A DNA stretch of 64,000 nt from Pelomonas baiyunensis. Lineage in GTDB: Bacteria; Pseudomonadota; Gammaproteobacteria; Burkholderiales; Burkholderiaceae_C. Location: positions 372,001-436,000 of the forward strand of contig NZ_JBIGIB010000002.1 in NCBI RefSeq assembly GCF_043555935.1, read 5' to 3'. The notes beneath the pieces were generated by a model that did not search any database, was not told the DNA's origin, and saw only the letters and a list, made by a program, of their open reading frames with translations. Numbering within the stretch: the stretch's first letter is position 1; every line of letters begins with the position of its first letter. Below are positions 22,103 through 30,669 of this stretch, in pieces. The translations under genes were made by a program, and so were the position numbers.

Positions 22103-24943
22103 TCAGGCGATTTCCACGTCCAGCCGGTAGTCGCGGCCCGCTTCGATGTGCCGCACCACGCCGTCCGCCAGCGGCTCACCATTCAGCAGCACGCGGTGCA
22201 CACCGGTGCGGCGCACCCGCAGCGTGAAATGCGCGCCGCGGAATTCACGTGTCGCGTCCAGCCGGTCCCAGCATGAGGGCAACTGCGGCTGCACCCGCAA
22301 GCCCTCGGCGCAGCCGCTCAACCCGCACAGGCCCTCGATCACGCTGCGGTAGGCCCAGGCCGCCGTGCCGGTGTTGAACAGCTGGCTGGAGCGGCCCGCG
22401 GTGCGTGGGTACTGGGCGTGCGCACCGCGGTAGTAGTTCGGAATGAACACCGGCATCTGGCCGCGCTGGCGCAGGTCGGCTTCGTCAGGCCCCGGGATCA
22501 TGCGGCGCAGTGCACTGAAGGCGCGGTCGGCCTCGCCGATGTCGTACATCGCATGCACGTAGAAGCTCGCCGCGTGGTTGTAGACGGCGCCGTTCTCGGC
22601 GGAGCCGGGATGCTTCTGCGTCACCCGGCCCACATCGCTGCGCATGCGGGAGTAGGGCGGGTTGAACATCGCCATGCCGTGCGGCGTGTCCAGTTGCGCG
22701 TCGATGGCGGCGAGCATCCGGCGGCGCTGGTCGTCGTTGGCCGCGCCGCTGAGCAGCGCCCAGGACTGCGGGTTCAGGTAGATGCGCCCTTCGGCGTCGG
22801 CTTGGATGCCGAAGCGCACCCCGTCGTCGGTGATGCCGCGGGCGAACCAGTCGCCGTCCCACAGGTGGCGGTTGGCCGCGTCGTTCAGCTCCTGCGCGGC
22901 GCTTTGCCAGCGCGTGGCGGCCTCGGTGCGGCCCGCGTCGGCGCACACGCCGGCCCAGAGCTTCATGGCATACGCCGCAGCCACCGTCAGCCAGCCGGAC
23001 ACGCCACGGCCCTGGTAGCCCACCATGTTCATCGGGTCGCACCAGTCGCCCTGCGCAATGAAGCTCAGGCCGCGCGCATCGCGGTCTTGGTGCAGCCAGG
23101 CCATGGCCGCGTCCAGCCGCTCGGCCACGGTGCGGCCGTTCACCAGCGCGTCCAGCAGGGCGAGGTCGCCCGTCTCGCCCACGTAGGCCTGCAGGCACAC
23201 GGGCAGCCACACGCAGTGGTCGGTGTGCGGCACCTGGTTGATGTACTTCAGCTCGGCGCCTTCCACCAGCAGGATGCCGTCGGGCATGGCGCCGTTGTCG
23301 CGCTGCTGGCTCAGCGCGTGCAGCAGCGCGCCGCGCGTGACGGCCGGGGCCAGGTAGGCCATGCCGAGGTGGTCTTGCAGGTAGTTGCGCGTCTGCGGGT
23401 CGGTGCTGAGGCGGTTCACATCGCCGTGATAGAAGACCTGGCGAGGCAGCCAGTGGTTCACGAAGCGGTCGAAGTCGGGGTCGGGCGACTGGATGCGCAG
23501 GCCGCCGCGGCCGCGGTCGATGTAGGCGGCGTAGGCCTCGCGCGCCCGGGCGAAGCCGTTGGCGCTGAGGTAGGTGTCGCGCACCCGGGCGATCTCGGCG
23601 TCGTCCAGCGCCGGGCCGAACAGGAAACGGTAGGTTTGCTGGTCGCCCGGCTCCAGCGGCAGCCGGTACTGCACGCAGGCGGCGGGTGTTTCGTAGCGGG
23701 CGTCGCCGCAGGCCAGCTGCTCGCCTTGCAGGGCGCTCGGCGCATGCAGCCCGCCTTCGCCCTCGAACGCGGCTTGGCAGGCTTCCCAGGCGTCGGGCGT
23801 GCTTTCGCACAGGAAGTAGGTCTGGTCCTTGAGGTGCAGGTTCTTGAAGTGGTCGGCCACCTTTTGGTAGGGCGTCACGCTGCGGGCGACAACGCCGCCC
23901 AGGTCGGCCCGCCACTCGGCGGACTGGTTCATCCACGACATGTTGCCGATCGGGAAATACGGCACCACGCTGAGCCGGCGGGGGCGGTCTCTCAGGTTGG
24001 TGATGCGCAGCTCCCACAGCTCGACCACGTCTTCCGCGGGCAGGCCCAGCGTCATTTCCACGCGCACGCCCCCGTGTTCCACGGTCCAGCCCAGCGCGTG
24101 TCGGCCCACGGTGAAGCGGAACTGCGCGACGGGCGCTCGAACGGGCTCGTAGGGGGCGGAGAAGAGGGTGCCGGTCTCCTCGTCCTTCACGTACACGAAG
24201 CGGCCCGGGTGGTGCGCGTAGTACGCCTGCTCGGGCTGCATGAAGGTCTTGGCCTCGAGGTTGGGCGCGTGGGCGTACTTGGCCGGCTCGGGCTGCATGA
24301 ACTGCGCGGTGGCGTAGCCGCGGCAGGTGGCGTGAATCATCATGCGGCGGTTCCACAGGAAGCCGCCGGCCAGGGGCAGGGCGGTGGGGCTGTGCAGTTC
24401 GCAGCGTGCGCCGTCATCGGGGTGCGTGAGCCACGCCGGCCCGGCAGCGCTTGCCGTCAGCCACTGCTGGATGTCGGCCACCAGGGCTTCGATGGGGCGC
24501 GTGGCGTCCAACTGCAGCACACCGGCTTCATCGATGGGGGGCTCCAGCGTTTGGAACTGGCTGGCCACGAGGCGGGGGTCGAAGAAGTGCCCGGGCCGTT
24601 CGGCCACCCGCCGCTCGGCGTCCTCGCGGGGCAGGCTCAGGAACACGAAGCGCAGGCCCGGGCTCGCCGCACGCAGTTGCTCGCGGTAGCGGCGCTTCAG
24701 GGCGGAGCAGGTGAGCACCTGCGGCGGCGCGCCGCGCAGGCACTGGGCCAGCGCCGCCAGCCAATCGGCCCGGTCGTCGTCTGACAGCGGGTCACCCTGC
24801 GCCATCTTCTGGCGACTGTGCGCGCTGTGGAAGGCGTCGCCTTCGGTCCAGGGCAGGTTCAGGGCCTGCGCCAGCGGCGCGGCCAGGCTGGACTTGCCGC
24901 AGCCGGCGACGCCCATGAGCACGAGGGAGGTGGGGGCAGACAT
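22103..24943 (-). CDS. Gluconokinase fused to GH94 phosphorylase (probable cellobionic acid phosphorylase)
   Basis: 946 residues from the ATG at 24943. Residues 1-165 are a complete GntK-type gluconokinase: P-loop GVAGCGKS (11-18), WTEGDAFHSAHSRQKM, LTCSALKRRYREQLR, GHFFDPRLVASQF. From about 175 to the end is a full-length GH94 phosphorylase with HTDHCVWLPVCLQAYVGETGD and GDWCDPMN; Asp636 aligns with the GH94 general acid (DWND, here DWCD). Arg773 and Lys777, at +137 and +141 from it, match the spacing I recall for the gluconate-binding Arg609 and Lys613 of Saccharophagus cellobionic acid phosphorylase (Asp472). Predicted: cellobionate + Pi gives glucose 1-phosphate + gluconate, then gluconate + ATP gives 6-phosphogluconate. 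No signal peptide; cytoplasmic. An in-frame start at 24991 is less likely because it abuts the operator. Confidence 0.9.
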   Translation of the reverse strand: MSAPTSLVLMGVAGCGKSSLAAPLAQALNLPWTEGDAFHSAHSRQKMAQGDPLSDDDRADWLAALAQCLRGAPPQVLTCSALKRRYREQLRAASPGLRFVFLSLPREDAERRVAERPGHFFDPRLVASQFQTLEPPIDEAGVLQLDATRPIEALVADIQQWLTASAAGPAWLTHPDDGARCELHSPTALPLAGGFLWNRRMMIHATCRGYATAQFMQPEPAKYAHAPNLEAKTFMQPEQAYYAHHPGRFVYVKDEETGTLFSAPYEPVRAPVAQFRFTVGRHALGWTVEHGGVRVEMTLGLPAEDVVELWELRITNLRDRPRRLSVVPYFPIGNMSWMNQSAEWRADLGGVVARSVTPYQKVADHFKNLHLKDQTYFLCESTPDAWEACQAAFEGEGGLHAPSALQGEQLACGDARYETPAACVQYRLPLEPGDQQTYRFLFGPALDDAEIARVRDTYLSANGFARAREAYAAYIDRGRGGLRIQSPDPDFDRFVNHWLPRQVFYHGDVNRLSTDPQTRNYLQDHLGMAYLAPAVTRGALLHALSQQRDNGAMPDGILLVEGAELKYINQVPHTDHCVWLPVCLQAYVGETGDLALLDALVNGRTVAERLDAAMAWLHQDRDARGLSFIAQGDWCDPMNMVGYQGRGVSGWLTVAAAYAMKLWAGVCADAGRTEAATRWQSAAQELNDAANRHLWDGDWFARGITDDGVRFGIQADAEGRIYLNPQSWALLSGAANDDQRRRMLAAIDAQLDTPHGMAMFNPPYSRMRSDVGRVTQKHPGSAENGAVYNHAASFYVHAMYDIGEADRAFSALRRMIPGPDEADLRQRGQMPVFIPNYYRGAHAQYPRTAGRSSQLFNTGTAAWAYRSVIEGLCGLSGCAEGLRVQPQLPSCWDRLDATREFRGAHFTLRVRRTGVHRVLLNGEPLADGVVRHIEAGRDYRLDVEIA

Positions 24944-24992
24944 GGGCGACGTGAGGGTTGAGCGGCTGATCGTGGAGGCCGTTGTAGGCATT

Positions 24993-25006
24993 GGATAGCG
25001 CTATCC
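24993..25006. promoter_or_regulatory. Perfect 14-bp palindrome, candidate LacI/GntR operator
   Basis: GGATAGCGCTATCC, with the central CpG typical of LacI-family operators, lies 50 bases upstream of the fusion-gene ATG, between it and divergent purL. The adjacent LacI-family gluconate-type regulator is the natural binder. It overlaps AT-rich hexamers (TAGGAT, TATCCT) that could be promoter elements. Confidence 0.65.
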
Positions 25007-25171
25007 TAAAGCGCATTTCTGAGGTGGCGATGCGCGTCAACCCGGTGCTCGGCGGTGCGGGCGGTGAGCGCCTCAGTAGAATCCCGCCCGCCGCACGCCG
25101 TTCCGAGCCTCCGGGCCGGCGCCCCCGAGAACCGCGAGCCCCGACTCGCGCCCAGCCTGCTTCCGGACTCC

Positions 25172-28100
25172 ATGGCCCTGACCTCGCATCTGACCCACTT
25201 CGAGGGCGGCAACGCCCTTTCCGACTTCCGCGCTCAGGCCCTGTTGGCCCGGCTGCAAGAGGTCAGTGCCCGCATCACCGGCATCACGGCCCGTGCGGTG
25301 CATTGGGTCTGGACCGACGCGCCCCTGCAAGACGCCGACCGTGAGCGCTTCGCCGCGCTGCTGACCTACGGCGAGCCAGCCGTGGCCGACGCCACCGGCG
25401 ACTTGGTGGTGGTGACCCCGCGCTTCGGCACGGTCAGCCCCTGGGCGTCCAAGGCCACCGACATCGCCCGCAACTGCGGTCTGGTGCTCAAGCGCGTGGA
25501 GCGTGTGGTGGAGTACCGCATCGCCACCAAGAACAGCTTGCTGGGCCTGGGCGGCGCCAAGCCGCTGACGGCTGACGAACTGAACGCCTGCGCCGCACTG
25601 CTGCACGACCGGATGACCGAGTCGGCCTGCTTCAGCCGCGACGAGACGCAACACCTGTTCGACGAGCGCACCGCCGAACCGCTGGCCCATGTGGACGTGC
25701 TGGGCGCCGGTCGCGCAGCGCTGGAAAAGGCGAACGTTGAGTTCGGCCTGGCGTTGTCGGGCGACGAGATCGACTACCTGGAAACCAACTTCAAGAAGCT
25801 GGGCCGCAACCCCAGCGACGTGGAACTGATGATGTTCGCGCAGGCCAACAGCGAGCACTGCCGGCACAAGATCTTCAACGCGAGTTTCACGGTGGATGGT
25901 GAGGCTCAGCCGCTGTCGTTGTTCGGCATGATCCGCAACACCGAGAAGCTGAACCCGCAGCACACGGTCATTGCTTACTCCGACAACGCCGCCGTGATGG
26001 AAGGCCATGCCATCCAGCGCTGGATGCCGGCGCCCACGGCGGGCGCGCCCTACGCGGCGCGGGCGGAGCAGGCGCAAGTGCTGATGAAGGTGGAAACGCA
26101 CAACCACCCGACCGCCATTTCGCCCCACCCGGGCGCGTCCACTGGCGCGGGCGGTGAAATCCGCGACGAAGGCGCCACCGGCCGCGGCTCCAAGCCCAAG
26201 GCGGGCCTGACGGGCTTCTCGGTGTCCAACCTGCACCTGCCGGGGCTGAGCGAACCGTGGGAGCAGAACCCGGTCGGCAAGCCGGCCCACATCGCCAGCG
26301 CGCTGGACATCATGATCGAAGGCCCGCTGGGCGGCGCGGCTTTCAACAACGAGTTCGGCCGGCCCAACCTGGCCGGCTACTTCCGCGTGTTTGAGCAGAC
26401 CGTCGCCGGCGTGCGCCGCGGCTACCACAAGCCCATCATGATCGCGGGCGGTCTGGGCACGATCCGCTCGGACCTGACCAAGAAGATTGAGTTCCCGGCC
26501 GGCACGCTGCTGATTCAGCTCGGTGGCCCGGGCATGCGCATCGGCATGGGCGGCGGCGCCGCGTCGTCGATGGCGGCGGGCACGAACACGGCCGATCTGG
26601 ACTTCGACTCGGTGCAGCGCGGCAACCCGGAGATCGAGCGCCGGGCGCAGGAAGTCATCAACCACTGCTGGGGCCTGGGCGCCGAGAACCCGGTGCTGGC
26701 CATCCACGACGTAGGCGCGGGTGGCATCTCCAATGCCTTCCCTGAGCTGGTGAATGACGCCGGCCGCGGCGCGCGATTCGATCTGCGCAACGTGCCGCTG
26801 GAAGAGTCGGGCTTGGCCCCGAAGGAAATCTGGTGCAACGAGAGCCAGGAGCGCTACGTGCTGGCCATCGCGCCGGAAAGCCTGCCGCAGTTCCAGGCCT
26901 TCTGCGAGCGCGAGCGCTGCCCGTTCGCGGTGATTGGTGTGGCGACCGAAGAGCGTCAGTTGCAGCTGGTGGATGACCTGGCCGGCGACGACCATCCCAT
27001 CGACATGCCCATGGACGTGCTGCTCGGCAAGCCGCCCAAGACCCACCGCAACGTGACCCGCGTGGCCCGCGATGGCGGCGCGCTGGACCTGACGGGCGTG
27101 AGCCTCGAAAAGGCCGCGTTCGACGTGCTGCGCCACCCGACCGTGGCCAACAAGCGCTTTCTGGTGACCATTGGCGACCGCACCGTGGGCGGCCTCAACC
27201 ACCGCGACCAGATGGTGGGCCCGTGGCAGGTGCCGGTGGCGGACTGCGCCGTCACGCTGGCGGACTTCAACGGCTTTGCCGGCGAAGCCATGAGCATGGG
27301 GGAGCGCACGCCGCTGGCGTCGGTGAACGCGCCCGCCTCGGGCCGCATGGCCGTGGCCGAGGCCATCACCAACCTGTTGGCCGCGCCCATCGAGCTGCCG
27401 CGTGTGAAGCTCAGCGCCAACTGGATGGCCGCCTGCGGCGAAGCCGGTGAAGACGCAGCACTGTTCGACACCGTGAAGGCGGTGGGCATGGAGCTGTGCC
27501 CGGCGCTGGGCGTGTCCATCCCGGTGGGCAAGGATTCGCTGTCCATGCGTACCAAGTGGGACGCCAACCAAGTCACCGCGCCGGTGTCGCTGATCGTGTC
27601 GGCCTTTGCCAGCATCGGTGATGTGCGGGGCACGCTCACGCCGGAGTGGCAGCGTGAAGACTCCTGCCTGATCCTGGTGGACTTGGGCAACGGCAAGCAC
27701 CGCCTGGGCGGCTCCATCCTGGCGCAGACGCTGAACCAGTTCGGCAACGACGTGCCTGACCTGGACGATCCGCAACAGCTGGTGGCGCTGGTCCACGCCG
27801 TCAACGAACTGCGCGGCCAAGGCAAGCTGCTGGCCTACCACGACCGCTCGGACGGCGGCTTGTGGGCGGCGGCCTGCGAAATGGCTTTTGCCAGCCAGAC
27901 CGGCCTGAGCCTGAACGTGGACCTGCTGGTGACGGAAGGCGACGGCATCACCGACAGCCGTGCGGACACGGGTGACTCCAAGAACTGGGCCACCCAGGTG
28001 GGTGCACGCCGGGACGAGCTGACGCTCAAGGCACTGTTCGCTGAGGAACTGGGTGCGCTGATTCAGGTGCGTGCGGCCGACCGCGACGCGGCGCTGCAGG

Positions 28101-29140
28101 TGCTGCGCGCACACGGCCTGTCCAAGCATTCGCACGTGGTGGCCAAGCCGAACGCGGCGCGTCAGATGGAAGTCTGGCGCGATGCCAAGAAGGTGTTCGG
28201 CGCCGACCTGGGCGCGCTGCAGCAGACCTGGGACGAGGTGAGCTGGCGCATCGCCCAGCTGCGCGACAACCCGGCCTGCGCCGACGCCGAGCACGCTGCG
28301 GCGGGCCAGGCCAGCGACCCCGGCATGCACGTGCACCTCACGTTCACGCCCGAAGCGCCTGCCGTTATCACCGGCGCGCGGCCCAAGGTGGCCATCCTGC
28401 GCGAGCAGGGCGTGAACTCGCACGTCGAGATGGCGTATGCGATGGCGCTGGGCGGCTTCGAGAGCTTCGACGTGCACATGAGCGATCTGCAGTCAGGCGC
28501 AGTGAAGCTGGACGGCTTTGCGGCCTTCGTGGCCTGCGGCGGCTTCAGCTATGGCGACACGCTGGGCGCGGGTGAAGGCTGGGCGCGCAGCATCATGTTC
28601 AACCCGGTGTTGGCCGAGCAGTTCCGCACCTTCTTCGCGCGGCCCGACACGCTGGCCCTGGGCGTGTGCAACGGCTGCCAGATGCTGGCCGCGCTTGCGC
28701 CCATCATTCCGGGAGCCGACGCCTGGCCGCGCTTCACGCGCAACCAGAGCGAGCAGTTCGAGGCGCGCCTGTCGATGGTGGAGGTGCTGGAGTCTCCCAG
28801 CGTGTTCTTCCAGGGCATGGCCGGCAGCCGCTTGCCCATCGCGGTGGCGCACGGTGAGGGCTTTGCAAACTTCGCCCGCCAAGGGGATGCGGCCAAGGCC
28901 ATCGCGGCCATGCGCTTCGTCGACAACCAGGGTGCCGCCACTGAGACCTACCCGTTCAACCCGAACGGCAGCCCGGGCGGCTTGACCTCGGTGACCACGG
29001 CCGACGGCCGCTTCACGGCGCTGATGCCGCACCCGGAGCGCGTGTTCCGCAACGTGCAGATGAGCTGGACCTCGGGTGACCGTGCCCAGCACAGCCCGTG
29101 GCTGCGCATGTTCCAGAACGCACGAAAGGCGCTGGGCTGA
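25172..29140 (+). CDS. purL: Phosphoribosylformylglycinamidine synthase
   Basis: 1322 residues, the large single-chain PurL of Proteobacteria. The start MALTSHLTHFEGG is chosen because homology begins there; an in-frame GTG 39 codons upstream adds an unconserved Arg/Pro-rich stretch. Visible: linker and first synthase domain (NSEHCRHKIFNA, KVETHNHPTAISPHPGASTGAGGEIRDE cut here to show its His and Glu-rich loop), second synthase domain (VGKDSLSM), and the C-terminal glutaminase (REQGVNSHVEMAYAM, LGVCNGCQML with the nucleophile Cys, PHPERVFR). Fourth step of purine synthesis, ATP- and glutamine-dependent. Single gene ending in a strong bidirectional terminator. Confidence 0.97.
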   Translation: MALTSHLTHFEGGNALSDFRAQALLARLQEVSARITGITARAVHWVWTDAPLQDADRERFAALLTYGEPAVADATGDLVVVTPRFGTVSPWASKATDIARNCGLVLKRVERVVEYRIATKNSLLGLGGAKPLTADELNACAALLHDRMTESACFSRDETQHLFDERTAEPLAHVDVLGAGRAALEKANVEFGLALSGDEIDYLETNFKKLGRNPSDVELMMFAQANSEHCRHKIFNASFTVDGEAQPLSLFGMIRNTEKLNPQHTVIAYSDNAAVMEGHAIQRWMPAPTAGAPYAARAEQAQVLMKVETHNHPTAISPHPGASTGAGGEIRDEGATGRGSKPKAGLTGFSVSNLHLPGLSEPWEQNPVGKPAHIASALDIMIEGPLGGAAFNNEFGRPNLAGYFRVFEQTVAGVRRGYHKPIMIAGGLGTIRSDLTKKIEFPAGTLLIQLGGPGMRIGMGGGAASSMAAGTNTADLDFDSVQRGNPEIERRAQEVINHCWGLGAENPVLAIHDVGAGGISNAFPELVNDAGRGARFDLRNVPLEESGLAPKEIWCNESQERYVLAIAPESLPQFQAFCERERCPFAVIGVATEERQLQLVDDLAGDDHPIDMPMDVLLGKPPKTHRNVTRVARDGGALDLTGVSLEKAAFDVLRHPTVANKRFLVTIGDRTVGGLNHRDQMVGPWQVPVADCAVTLADFNGFAGEAMSMGERTPLASVNAPASGRMAVAEAITNLLAAPIELPRVKLSANWMAACGEAGEDAALFDTVKAVGMELCPALGVSIPVGKDSLSMRTKWDANQVTAPVSLIVSAFASIGDVRGTLTPEWQREDSCLILVDLGNGKHRLGGSILAQTLNQFGNDVPDLDDPQQLVALVHAVNELRGQGKLLAYHDRSDGGLWAAACEMAFASQTGLSLNVDLLVTEGDGITDSRADTGDSKNWATQVGARRDELTLKALFAEELGALIQVRAADRDAALQVLRAHGLSKHSHVVAKPNAARQMEVWRDAKKVFGADLGALQQTWDEVSWRIAQLRDNPACADAEHAAAGQASDPGMHVHLTFTPEAPAVITGARPKVAILREQGVNSHVEMAYAMALGGFESFDVHMSDLQSGAVKLDGFAAFVACGGFSYGDTLGAGEGWARSIMFNPVLAEQFRTFFARPDTLALGVCNGCQMLAALAPIIPGADAWPRFTRNQSEQFEARLSMVEVLESPSVFFQGMAGSRLPIAVAHGEGFANFARQGDAAKAIAAMRFVDNQGAATETYPFNPNGSPGGLTSVTTADGRFTALMPHPERVFRNVQMSWTSGDRAQHSPWLRMFQNARKALG

Positions 29141-29189
29141 TCGGCGGCGGGGCCGCCGGTGGGCGGCGCCCACCAGCACTCACCAAAAC

Positions 29190-29217
29190 AAAGCGGGCCC
29201 GAGGGCCCGCTTTTTTG
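29190..29217. terminator. Bidirectional terminator between purL and the MHS transporter
   Basis: AAAGCGGGCCC-GAG-GGCCCGCTTT stem with TTTTTT on the plus side and, read from the other strand, TTTGTTTTGG after the stem. It serves both convergent genes. Confidence 0.9.
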
Positions 29218-29233
29218 TGGGTTCAGTGTCGGT

Positions 29234-30568
29234 TCAGTCTTGCACAACCGCGGCGCTGCGCAGGCGCTTGTTCACGCGCAGGGCCACCAACGTGCAGGCC
29301 ACGCCCGACAGCAGATACACGCTGACGGCCCCTAGGCCGAAGCGCGACGACAGGTACAGCACGGCCGCCGGCGCAAAGGCCGCGCCCAGCAGCCAGGCCA
29401 TGTCGGCGGTCAGGGCTGCACCGGTGTAACGGAAGTGCGGAAGGAAGTTGGACGTCACCGAGCCCGCCGATTGGCCGTACGACAAGCCCAGCAGCACAAA
29501 GCCGATCAGGATGAAGGCCGCCTGGCCGGGCTTGCCGCCGCCCAGCATGAAGGGCGCGAACAGCGCGAACACGCCGATGGCCAGCGCCAGGGAACCGAGG
29601 AAGCTGCGGCGCCCGATCTTGTCGGCGATCAGGCCTGACATCGGCATGGCCGCGGCAGCAAACGCGGCACCCAGCAGCTCCATCTTCATGAAGTCGGCCG
29701 CGCCGCCCGTGCCTTCGAACAGGTGAACCCACGACAGCGGGAACACCGTGACGAGGTGGAAGAGGGCGTAGCTGGCCAGTGCCGCGAAGGCGCCGATCAC
29801 GATGTGGTGGCCTTGGGCCGGCAGCAACTCGCCCAGGCGGGCCGGGTCCAGCTCATGCTCTTCCATGCGCTGTTCGTATTCATGCGTCACCACCAGGCGC
29901 AGTCGGGCGAAGAGCGCCACGACGTTGATGGCGAAGGCCGTGAAGAACGGGAAGCGCCAGCCCCAGGACAAGAAGTCCTTGGTGTCCAGGCTGCCGTACA
30001 CGTACAGGAACACGCCCGAGGCCACGAAGAAGCCCAGCGGCGCCCCCAGTTGGCCCAGCATGGCGTACCAGCCCCGGCGGTGGGCCGGGGCGTTCAAGGC
30101 CAGCAGGGAGGGCAGGCCGTCCCACGATCCACCCAGCGCCAGACCTTGACCCACGCGGCACAGGGCCAGCAGGGCGATGGCGGTTTCGCCAGCCTCGCGG
30201 TAGGACGGCAGCAGACCCATGGCCACCGTGGAGCAGCCCAGCAGGAAGAGGGCGGCCGTCAACTTGGCCGAGCGGCCGAAGCGGCGCTGGATTTCCATGC
30301 CGATCAGCGTGCCCACCGGGCGCACCACGAAGGCCAGCGCGAACACCAGGAAGGCGTACAGCGTGCCGGTCAGCCCGTCTGCAAACGGGAAGAAGAGTTG
30401 GGGGAACACCAGCACCGAGGCGATGCCGAAGACGAAGAAGTCGAAGTACTCGGACGCTCGGCCAATGATGACGCCAACGGCGATGTCACCCGGGGCCAGA
30501 TCCGCGTCGGAACGGCCCAGAACCGGCCGGGAATTGGGGGCTTGGAAGGTACTGCTCGCGATGCCCAT
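29234..30568 (-). CDS. MFS transporter of the metabolite:H+ symporter (MHS) group
   Basis: 444 residues with about twelve hydrophobic helices. MHS hallmarks: GRASEYFDFFVFGIASVLVF in the first helix, RPVGTLIGMEIQRRFGR in the loop between helices 2 and 3, RVGQGLALGGSWDG in helix 4. MHS relatives (ShiA, ProP, KgtP, citrate permeases) import organic acids or osmolytes with H+. Here the ExxD motif region reads EYFDFF. Substrate unknown. Ribosome site GGAGA nine bases upstream. Divergent from cyoA; the shared 100-base gap has two dyads including an FNR-like box. A link to the gluconate/cellobionate fusion gene is possible but it is 4 kb away with purL between. Confidence 0.87.
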   Translation of the reverse strand: MGIASSTFQAPNSRPVLGRSDADLAPGDIAVGVIIGRASEYFDFFVFGIASVLVFPQLFFPFADGLTGTLYAFLVFALAFVVRPVGTLIGMEIQRRFGRSAKLTAALFLLGCSTVAMGLLPSYREAGETAIALLALCRVGQGLALGGSWDGLPSLLALNAPAHRRGWYAMLGQLGAPLGFFVASGVFLYVYGSLDTKDFLSWGWRFPFFTAFAINVVALFARLRLVVTHEYEQRMEEHELDPARLGELLPAQGHHIVIGAFAALASYALFHLVTVFPLSWVHLFEGTGGAADFMKMELLGAAFAAAAMPMSGLIADKIGRRSFLGSLALAIGVFALFAPFMLGGGKPGQAAFILIGFVLLGLSYGQSAGSVTSNFLPHFRYTGAALTADMAWLLGAAFAPAAVLYLSSRFGLGAVSVYLLSGVACTLVALRVNKRLRSAAVVQD

Positions 30569-30593
30569 GATGGCGTGTCTCCGTTTGTGCCTA

Positions 30594-30606
30594 GGACAAA
30601 ATGTCC
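30594..30606. promoter_or_regulatory. Inverted repeat in the MHS-cyoA divergent region
   Basis: GGACA-AAA-TGTCC, a perfect 5-bp dyad, located between the divergent starts. Function unknown; could be a second regulator site beside the FNR-like box. Confidence 0.35.
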
Positions 30607-30611
30607 AATCG

Positions 30612-30625
30612 TTGATTTAGCTCAA
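30612..30625. promoter_or_regulatory. FNR/Anr-like box upstream of cyoA
   Basis: TTGAT-TTAG-CTCAA matches 9 of 10 positions of TTGAT-N4-ATCAA. It sits inside a larger dyad TTGATT-N6-AATCAA (30612-30629). It is 45 bases upstream of the cyoA start, consistent with oxygen-dependent repression or activation of the quinol oxidase. Confidence 0.6.
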
Positions 30626-30669
30626 TCAACTTACATTCCGTCGCTGCCCGCAAGATCGTTAACCCTCGC

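Noticed and set aside
22103..24943. Possibility that the fusion is a sequencing frameshift joining two genes
   Set aside because: Both domains lie in one uninterrupted frame, each complete and with normal linker length; no stop or start is seen at the junction.
24944..24991. Upstream start for the gluconokinase-GH94 fusion
   Set aside because: It adds a Thr/Ser-rich stretch without homology and places the start codon against the palindrome; the ATG at 24943 begins the conserved strand before the P-loop.
25073..28477. 1134-codon open frame antisense to purL
   Set aside because: PurL domains are complete on the plus strand; the opposite frame is compositionally driven.
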